A DNA stretch of 64,000 nucleotides from Deltaproteobacteria bacterium (GTDB lineage Bacteria; Desulfobacterota; Syntrophia; Syntrophales; Smithellaceae). Made by a program: the position numbers and the translations under genes. The notes beneath the pieces were generated by a model that was given only the letters and a program-made list of their open reading frames with translations, was not told the DNA's origin and ran no database searches. Positions 23,841 to 30,681 of this stretch are shown in pieces (the first letter of the stretch is position 1; every line of letters starts with the position of its first letter). Location: assembly GCA_022710585.1 (NCBI GenBank), contig JAKLGV010000016.1, positions 17,354 through 81,353 of the forward strand. Direction: 5' to 3'.

Positions 23841-26415
23841 ATGACAAAGCCTCCACGATATTAGTTTTCGCTGCCTTTTGCGCCGGAATCACTCCGGATA
23901 ACGCGGCAAGACCGGCTGAAAGGCACAGGATCATTATGATGGAACTCCAGGGCAGATGATACTGGGCGGCAGATCCGTAATTGGCGCTAAAAAATCCTTC
24001 GAGACTTACCCATCCGGCAAAAATACCTGCCACCGATCCGAGAATACCGCCGGCCACACCCATCAGGATGGATTCCAATATGATAATTCCATATATTTGT
24101 CTTCTCAGCGTGCCGATGGCGCGCAGCGTACCGATTTCACGGATTCGTTCCATGACAGATGCCAGAAGGGCAACAATAATACCCAGACAGGCAATCATCA
24201 ACGTGACGGTGTTCAGGGCGTAGTTGAAGAAAAACTCATCATCCAGAATCTTATGTATTTCTTCCTTGAATTCGAGCGAGGAGAGAACATAAAGTTTGCG
24301 TTCGACGCCAAAACTGCGCTGAATTTCCGCGCATACTTCCTTGACATTTGCCCCGGGATGAACGGCCAGGAAGAAAGAATTGCAGAGCATATCATTCCAA
24401 TGGCGCTGGTAAGTCGGGATGTCCATGGCGATGACGCCGGCATCGCTCGAGTAATCGATCACAATTCCTGCCACATCGAACTTGACCGGTCCCGCTGGCG
24501 TCGGAAGCGTAATCACATCTCCCTTTTTTACTTTAAAAATGGCGGCAAACGGTTCACTGACAACGACCCTGTCTTTTTTTTGATTCGATGTTCTGTTGGC
24601 AGCCTGATGTGTCTCATCGTTTCGAAAACCCGGGTATCTGGCCAGCGAGGCAGCGGAAAGAAGGACGCGCCGGCCATTGTATTGCATAAAAATCCGGCGC
24701 CAAGGCGCCACGCGTTTTACACCGGGGACTTTTTTCAATTGTTCGGCCATTTCCACCGGCATGGGAATGATATGAGCATTGGCGCTGCTTCCGGGATGTC
24801 CGGAAGTGACAATAATGTCCCCGATAATCATGGAATCCAGCCATTTGACAACCGATTGCTTGATGCTGTGGGTAAAGCCGACGCTGGCGACGAATACCGA
24901 AATACCGAAAAAAACAGCGGCGACGGCAACAGAGTTTCTGATCAGATTCTTCTGGAGGCTGAGACCGGCTAACCTTCCCGCTGTTCCGAAGCCGGATGCA
25001 AAGAAACGGTTGAAGACGAAAACAAATCCTTTCAAAAATGCCGGGGTAAAAAATGATACTCCGACGGCAACCATCAACTGGGCGATAATCAGGAGCGTTA
25101 CGTCTTTGGTCAGCGGAGAATCACCGATAAATTTATACATGGCAAAAATAACACTGGAAAACATTAAAGATAAAACACCTGCGATGTTCAGACGTTTGGT
25201 GGTGAAAAATTTTTCTTCGGCATAAGGAACGGAGCGTATCGCTGAAACCGGGGAAATGAAGCTGCTCGCGCGGGCGGGAAAGAACGCTGCCATCAGACTG
25301 GCTATGATGCCGCATGCCAGACCCAGCAGCGGATAAAACCAGGTAAAATGGATGCCGCTGACGGAGGTGCGCACGTAAACCTCGGAAATAACCTTACCGA
25401 AAGCACTCACCAGAGAATCTGCCGCCAGAAGGCCCAGGCCGACTCCTATTCCAGATGCGATGACTGATATGATTAAAATCTCTCCCAGAAACAGCAAAAT
25501 AATATCCCGGCGCAGACAACCGAGCGCCCGCAGAATGCCTATTTCTTTTCTGCGATTCACCACCGAGATGGAAACGGCATTATAGATAAGATACATACCA
25601 ACAAAGATGGAAAGATAGCTGATGAGATCCAGACCTTTCTGGAACCGCGCGATCATTTCTTCAACCTGTTTGGTTCTGCCGGCTGGCGTATCAACCATAT
25701 ATCCCTGCGGCAGTGCGTCGACGATAGCCTGCCGGACCGTTTCCAGATCTTCTCCTTCCCGCAGGCTCACATCGATCCGGTCGATGCGCCCGTTTTTTCC
25801 GAAAGCCATCTGCGCGGCGTAGATATCCATCATCGCCATATTGCCGCCCATCGCTTTGGCCGGGCCCTCGGGATTGAGAATGCCGCGGATACGCAGATTT
25901 TTGATTCCATCAACCGTTTGCACCTGAATCTTCTGGTCGAGGACAAAACCTTCCCGGTCCGCCATAGTTTTGGTAACCAGAATGGAGTCAGGTTTGGCCA
26001 GAAACAGCAGGGGGTCGGGAACATCCGCGCTGTCGCCGGAGAGACTGTAGTCCCGCACCTGGGTGTCCACAAGCACGTCCACGCCCAGAATCATGATGGA
26101 ACGTTCCTTGCCGGAAACGAGCATTCCGTCAGTCTCAATCACCGGCACGGCATATTCGACTCCCTGAACCGCCTGAACCTTTTCGACGAGGGTTTCGGGA
26201 AATCCAGACTGGGCGCCGGTGATCTGAAGTTTGGCTTTTCCGGTGACGCGGTTAAAGGAATCCTCAAATGAATAAAGCACGCTCTTGTTGACCACGCCGA
26301 TGGATACAATGGCGGTAACACCCAGGCAGATTCCGGCGGCCGCCATGAACATCTGAGTTTTGCGAAGCAGGAAATGCTTGAGCGTGATGTGCCTGATTAA
26401 ATTCCAGAGATTCAT
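23833..26415 (-). CDS. ABC transporter permease with two FtsX domains
   Basis: 860 residues. There are two copies of the layout: transmembrane segment, MacB-type periplasmic domain, then a three-helix FtsX domain. The first FtsX helices begin near LDLISYLSIFVGMYLIYNAVSISVV (in parts), and the second set lies at the C-terminus (TVTLMIACLGIIVALLASVM, in parts). RRKEIGILRALG and RIREIGTLRAIG are the coupling-helix sequences that contact the ATPase. Such permeases extract substrates from the outer leaflet of the inner membrane rather than move small solutes. The gene overlaps the ATPase by 4 nt (ATGA) and the LolA-like gene by 8 nt. Confidence 0.9.
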   Translation of the reverse strand: MNLWNLIRHITLKHFLLRKTQMFMAAAGICLGVTAIVSIGVVNKSVLYSFEDSFNRVTGKAKLQITGAQSGFPETLVEKVQAVQGVEYAVPVIETDGMLVSGKERSIMILGVDVLVDTQVRDYSLSGDSADVPDPLLFLAKPDSILVTKTMADREGFVLDQKIQVQTVDGIKNLRIRGILNPEGPAKAMGGNMAMMDIYAAQMAFGKNGRIDRIDVSLREGEDLETVRQAIVDALPQGYMVDTPAGRTKQVEEMIARFQKGLDLISYLSIFVGMYLIYNAVSISVVNRRKEIGILRALGCLRRDIILLFLGEILIISVIASGIGVGLGLLAADSLVSAFGKVISEVYVRTSVSGIHFTWFYPLLGLACGIIASLMAAFFPARASSFISPVSAIRSVPYAEEKFFTTKRLNIAGVLSLMFSSVIFAMYKFIGDSPLTKDVTLLIIAQLMVAVGVSFFTPAFLKGFVFVFNRFFASGFGTAGRLAGLSLQKNLIRNSVAVAAVFFGISVFVASVGFTHSIKQSVVKWLDSMIIGDIIVTSGHPGSSANAHIIPMPVEMAEQLKKVPGVKRVAPWRRIFMQYNGRRVLLSAASLARYPGFRNDETHQAANRTSNQKKDRVVVSEPFAAIFKVKKGDVITLPTPAGPVKFDVAGIVIDYSSDAGVIAMDIPTYQRHWNDMLCNSFFLAVHPGANVKEVCAEIQRSFGVERKLYVLSSLEFKEEIHKILDDEFFFNYALNTVTLMIACLGIIVALLASVMERIREIGTLRAIGTLRRQIYGIIILESILMGVAGGILGSVAGIFAGWVSLEGFFSANYGSAAQYHLPWSSIIMILCLSAGLAALSGVIPAQKAAKTNIVEALSYE

Positions 26416-27101
26416 GCTACGTTCTCGGAAAAGGAGATGTCTTCAGTAATGCTTCCGTCTTTAAGCCGGATGACGCGTTTTCCGTAGGAGGCAGCCTTGG
26501 GGTCGTGCGTGACCATCACAATCGTCTGGCCGGCTTGGTTCAGACTTTTCAGCAAAGCCAGAATATCTTCACTGATATGGGAGTCAAGGTTGCCGGTTGG
26601 CTCATCGGCCAGAAGCACGGCGGGGTCGGTGATCAGCGCGCGGGCAATGGCGACGCGCTGCATTTCTCCTCCGGAGAGCTGCTCCGGCCGGTGATCGATG
26701 CGCGACCCCAGACCGACTCTTTCCAGAAGATGAACAGCTCTCTCCCGGATTCGTGAAAGCGGGATGCCATCGAGCAGAAGCGGCAGACTTACGTTTTCCA
26801 AAGCATTCAGTATCGGGAGCAGATTAAAAAACTGAAAAATAAAGCCGACTCTTTTCCGTCGAATGAGAGTCAGTTGATTGTCGGATATCCCATGAATCGG
26901 CTGACCATCGACAAATATCTTGCCGGAGGTCGGCTGATCCAGCCCACCGATCAGATGCAGCAGCGTGCTCTTGCCGGAACCGCTTGGTCCCATGATGGAA
27001 AGAAAATTACCTTTCTCGATTTTTAAAGAGACATCCCGGAGTGCGCAGATTTCCTGCTCCCCCTGATGGTAAATTTTGTTGACATTTTGTACTTCGATCA
27101 T
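26412..27101 (-). CDS. LolD/MacB-type ABC ATPase
   Basis: About 229 residues. Walker A is GPSGSGKST, the signature motif is LSGGEMQRVAIARAL, Walker B is VLLADEPTGNLD, and the switch His lies in MVTHDP. It is of the MacB/LolD family that pairs with FtsX permeases. Three in-frame ATGs occur (27122, 27107, 27101); 27101 is preferred because AAGGA lies 5 nt upstream and MIEVQNVNKIY is the usual N-terminus. First gene of the four-gene envelope-transport operon. Confidence 0.92.
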   Translation of the reverse strand: MIEVQNVNKIYHQGEQEICALRDVSLKIEKGNFLSIMGPSGSGKSTLLHLIGGLDQPTSGKIFVDGQPIHGISDNQLTLIRRKRVGFIFQFFNLLPILNALENVSLPLLLDGIPLSRIRERAVHLLERVGLGSRIDHRPEQLSGGEMQRVAIARALITDPAVLLADEPTGNLDSHISEDILALLKSLNQAGQTIVMVTHDPKAASYGKRVIRLKDGSITEDISFSENVA

Positions 27102-27295
27102 TGGCATCCTTTTTAAGATCAATTATAAACAGGGTTTTGCTCAATCGGAATTCCTTGCTATGAAGTTCATCGGATATGTTTTTCGAGGTCATATATAGGG
27201 AATATAAGTTTTTATGTCAATTGTTTTATCCTGATGATTGATCGGGGCAGAAGGGCCTTGCTGATTTCTGATTGATGCGCTGAATCCTTATAATA

Positions 27296-28066
27296 TCAGT
27301 ACGTTTTTCCTTTAATGTCCACCATGGGGACAAAACGGACGGGAATGATTGCCTGTTGTTCCAGGCGGCCGTTCTTTTTAATCAGCACGACCAGTTCCTG
27401 TGCTCCAGCGTCCCCGACCGGTATAACCATTCTTCCGCCTTCCCTGAGTTGCTCCGCGAGCGGTCGGGGAACTTTAGTCGGCGCGCAGGTGACCAGAATC
27501 GCGTTAAAAGGTGCCGCTTCCGGCCAGCCCTGATAGCCGTCGCCGATCTTAACGTGAACGTTTTTATAAAGCCCGGACAAAACCCGCTCAGCCCGTTTTC
27601 CGAGCGACCCGATAATTTCGATGGTGTAAACGCTCTGACAGAGTTCTGCCAGAACGGCGGCCTGATAGCCCGAGCCTGTGCCGATTTCCAGCACCTTTAT
27701 GCATTTTTCCGGCTTAATGACTTCCGTCATCAGCGCGACAATGTAAGGCTGGGAAATAGTCTGACCTTCGCCGATCGGCAGAGCATGATCGCCATAGGCC
27801 AGGTTTTGGAGTTTTTCCGGAACGAATTGATGACGGGGAACTGTTCTCATCACTTTGAGGACTTTCGGATCGCGAATTCCTCGTGCCTCAATTTGTTCGG
27901 TAACCATTTTCTCTCTTTGAGAAGCGTAATCCTTTTCCGTATTGACGTCTGCCCGGCAATTCAAAACGGACAAAGATAAAATCACTATGGCTGTGAAAAG
28001 ATAAACACAGTGTTTTCTCGTTTGAGAAAAGCACCTCCGTCTCTTATTGAAAATTGTTATGATCAT
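27296..28066 (-). CDS. pcm: Exported protein-L-isoaspartate O-methyltransferase
   Basis: 256 residues. The catalytic part is typical Pcm: RHQFVPEKLQNLAYGDHALPIG..QTISQP, the SAM-binding VLEIGTGSGYQAAVLAEL, and GGRMVIPVG. It repairs isoaspartyl residues in aged proteins. Unlike cytoplasmic Pcm it carries about 40 extra N-terminal residues with a hydrophobic stretch (YLFTAIVILSLSVLNC), which looks like a signal peptide or anchor; the VLNC site is not a good lipobox. Periplasmic Pcm would need SAM outside the cytoplasm, so the location is uncertain. It is 22 nt downstream of the SagB-like gene on the same strand. Confidence 0.88.
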   Translation of the reverse strand: MIITIFNKRRRCFSQTRKHCVYLFTAIVILSLSVLNCRADVNTEKDYASQREKMVTEQIEARGIRDPKVLKVMRTVPRHQFVPEKLQNLAYGDHALPIGEGQTISQPYIVALMTEVIKPEKCIKVLEIGTGSGYQAAVLAELCQSVYTIEIIGSLGKRAERVLSGLYKNVHVKIGDGYQGWPEAAPFNAILVTCAPTKVPRPLAEQLREGGRMVIPVGDAGAQELVVLIKKNGRLEQQAIIPVRFVPMVDIKGKTY

Positions 28067-28087
28067 ACTTCCCTTACCTGTGATTTT

Positions 28088-28792
28088 TTATTGTTCCTTT
28101 CCCACCGGGATCAAATACAGGGGCTCATGATTGACGGGCAGATGAAGAACCTGTTTGACTTTTTCATCGTGGAAAGCTCCGATGGGAACAGCTCGCAGTC
28201 CCAGTACTGTGACCTGCAGGAGAAGATTCTGTGCGGCATGCCCCGCTTCCATTTTTACATATCTTTCGGCCCGGTTTCCGTATTTTTTTGATGTTCGTTC
28301 ATAGACGGCGGTAATCACAAAAACGGCGGGGGCCTTCGCGACGCTATCTTGACCCAGGGCAGCATAGGCCAGCTGATGATGGACATCCGTTTCCAGGCAG
28401 CGGATCAGACGATGATTTGCTGATGAATATTGAAATACCCCTTCCTGAAGCGCCACATAGACTTCGAGCGGAAACAAGGCTCCGGCCGATGGAGTAGCTC
28501 GGGCTCCCCAATCACGGGTTTTCCCCTGCAAAGCCCAAAGCAGCTGGGATAATTCCTGCAGCGTCAGGGGGTGGGCGGCAAAATCCCTGATTGATTGACG
28601 ATTTTTAATGGCTTCTTCCAGGGATATCTTTCCTTTGAGGGAAGGAGCGGGAAGATCGATATTTGATTTGTTTTGCAAGGAATTCATCTTTTTCTCCTGA
28701 GCAATGCCTGTTACGGAAATAAAAATCATCGCAAATAAAAAAAAGGCTATAAAAAAGAATGAAAATGTTTTGTTCCGAGAATTCATTTTCAT
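28088..28792 (-). CDS. SagB/ThcOx-type nitroreductase with N-terminal anchor
   Basis: About 234 residues. The nitroreductase fold with FMN-site landmarks is clear: KNRQSIRDFAAHPLTLQELSQLLWA (in parts), ATPSAGALFPLEVYVAL, and EAGHAAQNLLLQ...LGLRAVPIGAF. This is the SagB/ThcOx group, some of which oxidise azolines in thiazole/oxazole-modified peptides, but many are stand-alone. A hydrophobic N-terminal segment (SFFFIAFFLFAMIFISV) suggests export or anchoring, unusual for an azoline oxidase. The ATG at 28792 follows AAGGA by 8 nt; the longer frame reads into the upstream JAMM gene. No precursor peptide or cyclodehydratase is seen nearby. Confidence 0.85.
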   Translation of the reverse strand: MKMNSRNKTFSFFFIAFFLFAMIFISVTGIAQEKKMNSLQNKSNIDLPAPSLKGKISLEEAIKNRQSIRDFAAHPLTLQELSQLLWALQGKTRDWGARATPSAGALFPLEVYVALQEGVFQYSSANHRLIRCLETDVHHQLAYAALGQDSVAKAPAVFVITAVYERTSKKYGNRAERYVKMEAGHAAQNLLLQVTVLGLRAVPIGAFHDEKVKQVLHLPVNHEPLYLIPVGKEQ

Positions 28793-28809
28793 ATGCCACG
28801 TCCTTGAAG

Positions 28810-29520
28810 CTATGTCGGCATATGCTTGCCGTTTTTGAATCTGCCGAAATCTTCGTATTCCCAGCGCAAACCGGTCAGGGACGGGCAGTCCAGCACTATG
28901 CATTCATCATTGTCTTTGGTATAAATGTATTTATCTCTGGCTGAATAGGCGCAGTAAGCCGCCAGCCACATCCGGTAATTGCCCATGGTGGCCTCCACGC
29001 AATTATTAGCCACCCAGTTGCAGTCTTTTCGACCGGCTTTTTCCATGGCGGCAATGGTGACGACCAGGCCGACCCGGTATCCTTTCTGCTTCCAGAAAAT
29101 ATCATTCAGCCATTCCCGGTCATTTTCCGACATATAATACATTTTATTGGCCAATACTTCCCGGGTGTTTTTAAACGGATGGGAATGAAAATCTCCCAGG
29201 TATTTAAGATGAGGCCAGAATGACGTGATGACATCCACTTTTAAAGATATCGCTTCCTTATTTTCGTCGATGGAACTTCTTCTCTGTTCGGCGGTCGTAT
29301 CGGTGTGCGCCATCTCAATCTGATAGATGACTTCCTTGTTTTTCATAATGATTTCATGACCGAAGAGGCTTCCGTAAACTTCGATTCGTGATTTCGGCCT
29401 GCCTTTTTCCTTGATATCCTTTTTCTTGACTGAATAGGCTTCCAGAGAGCTTAAAACCAGGGATATCAAAGCATTTTCGGAGACGCGGACAATATATTTC
29501 CTGCAATCGCTGCTTGTCAT
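28810..29520 (-). CDS. JAMM/MPN-domain metalloprotease-like protein
   Basis: About 236 residues. A JAB1/MPN domain is indicated by VYGSLFGHEI, FHSHPFKNTRE and, about 17 residues after the histidines, SENDREW, giving the HxH...SxxD zinc site with an upstream Glu. Members cleave isopeptide or C-terminal peptide bonds, or process sulfur-carrier proteins. No ubiquitin-like, E1 or E2 gene is adjacent. The ATG at 29520 is chosen because GGAGGTG lies 5 nt upstream; a start at 29568 lacks one. It is followed after 17 nt by the SagB-like gene, then Pcm, so these three are probably one transcript. Confidence 0.8.
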   Translation of the reverse strand: MTSSDCRKYIVRVSENALISLVLSSLEAYSVKKKDIKEKGRPKSRIEVYGSLFGHEIIMKNKEVIYQIEMAHTDTTAEQRRSSIDENKEAISLKVDVITSFWPHLKYLGDFHSHPFKNTREVLANKMYYMSENDREWLNDIFWKQKGYRVGLVVTIAAMEKAGRKDCNWVANNCVEATMGNYRMWLAAYCAYSARDKYIYTKDNDECIVLDCPSLTGLRWEYEDFGRFKNGKHMPT

Positions 29521-29862
29521 CGTATCACCTCCAAAATGATCAACGTGGATAAAGGTTGATATTGACAAAAATATACTTGTTTGTTAAATTATGATTAACG
29601 AGATACTGCTGTGCACGCGATGAAGTCATGTCACTGGAGCTGAATTTAGAAAAAAACCGCAGGATCTTAGTGGTGACAGCCACCCTAAAAGATCAAGTTT
29701 AAAAAAGTCATGACTCCAGTCTGCGACTCAACGACACAAGCGGTTCTCGTTTTTTTATGCAGCCCTTCAGCGGTAAATTATTTCCACTGAAGGGTTTTCA
29801 ATTTACCGGCAGGAACGATTCATCAACCGCCGGCCTTTCTAATCCATTCCATTCTTCCCGCG
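29521..29862. other. Intergenic region with nested hairpins, possible structured RNA
   Basis: 342 nt with no gene. It contains GATCTT/AAGATC (29663-29668 / 29689-29694) enclosing GTGG/CCAC (29670-29673 / 29680-29683), ACTGGAG/CTCCAGT (29633-29639 / 29714-29720), and AACCGC/GCGGTT (29655-29660 / 29740-29745) followed on the plus strand by TCTCGTTTTTTT. A second stem, CCCTTCAG/CTGAAGGG (29763-29770 / 29787-29794), follows. Not all stems can form at once. It may be a small RNA or leader; no known family was recognised. Confidence 0.35.
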
Positions 29863-30156
29863 TTACATCTTGTCAATTTTTGAGATCAAACGGTCGAATT
29901 GTTCCACATCAACGACCGGTGAGGTGGAAAAGGAAATTCCTGTCAGTTTGTTCAGCGCCATGGAAGTCGACAGCGCGTCTTCCAGGCCGGGAAATTCAAG
30001 CGTAAAGACAAGGTCATGCTCTCCCATCACGGCAAACATGGAAATAACCTTACCGCCGTTTTTTTCAATGATTTTGACAGCTTTCTTTGTCCTCTGTTCA
30101 GAGGCATGTTTGAGGGATTCCTGATTGTACTTTCCAAACATCATAAAAATCGGCAT
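29863..30156 (-). CDS. GYD domain protein
   Basis: 97 residues. The sequence MPIFMMFGKYNQESLKHASEQR, the GGKVISMFAVMGEHDLVFTLEFPG stretch (in parts) and the C-terminal VVDVEQFDRLI match small GYD-domain proteins, a ferredoxin-like fold of unknown role, often forming homo-oligomers. AGGAGGTCA precedes the ATG. It lies downstream of a small basic-protein gene on the same strand (72 nt gap), possibly one transcript. Confidence 0.8.
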   Translation of the reverse strand: MPIFMMFGKYNQESLKHASEQRTKKAVKIIEKNGGKVISMFAVMGEHDLVFTLEFPGLEDALSTSMALNKLTGISFSTSPVVDVEQFDRLISKIDKM

Positions 30157-30228
30157 AAATTGACCTCCTGATTGAGTGGCAACAGCCTTCAGCCTTCAAT
30201 TGCCCTTTGGCAACAGGCATTCAGGCGG

Positions 30229-30354
30229 TTACCCGTGTTTAATTTTTCTAACGGTTGACTGAACTTTGGCATTGCCCTGTTTGATTTTCCGGTTAACCCA
30301 TTGACTTTTCGGCTGTTTTAAAATCATGTTCTTTTTTTCTCTTCTTGTTTCCAT
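30229..30354 (-). CDS. Small basic protein, 41 residues, hypothetical
   Basis: ATG at 30354 to TAA at 30229. An ideal AAGGAGGT (30361-30368) lies 6 nt upstream. The product starts METRREKKNMILKQ and ends VRKIKHG; about one third of residues are Lys or Arg, with no cysteine and no hydrophobic stretch, suggesting nucleic-acid or ribosome contact. I do not recognise a family. It precedes the GYD gene by 72 nt on the same strand. The ribosome site and uninterrupted frame make it a likely real gene despite its size. Confidence 0.6.
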   Translation of the reverse strand: METRREKKNMILKQPKSQWVNRKIKQGNAKVQSTVRKIKHG

Positions 30355-30681
30355 AACAATACCTCCTTATATCTGAACCTGAAGCAAAGCCTCAGCGTTA
30401 TTTTAAAGGTTATTGCTATATTTTCATCTTTTATCTTTTCTTAATTTAGTGGCATTGAAATTATTGTCAAACATCAAAAAGTTATGAAAACTCGACAAAT
30501 ATGGCCAATATATAAGAAGTTAAAGCATTCTGATAATTTATGCGAATAAAATGATGGCGTTTGGTTAATAATTTACGTCTGATGAGTGCCAAATGCCGGC
30601 TGATTTCTAATGGCCGTTTAAAAAAGGAGAAAAAGATTCATTTTTTATCACTTTTAACGAATCAAGTTTTATCCGCGTCCA
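30355..30681. other. Intergenic region, 327 nt
   Basis: AT-rich DNA between the end of the large ACP-ligase-acyltransferase gene and the small basic-protein gene. It presumably holds the latter's promoter. No hairpin with a T-tract and no other gene was found. Confidence 0.5.

Noticed and set aside
28088..29520. Thiazole/oxazole-modified peptide cluster
   Set aside because: The SagB-like protein suggests it, but there is no YcaO, E1-like protein, precursor peptide or exporter adjacent.
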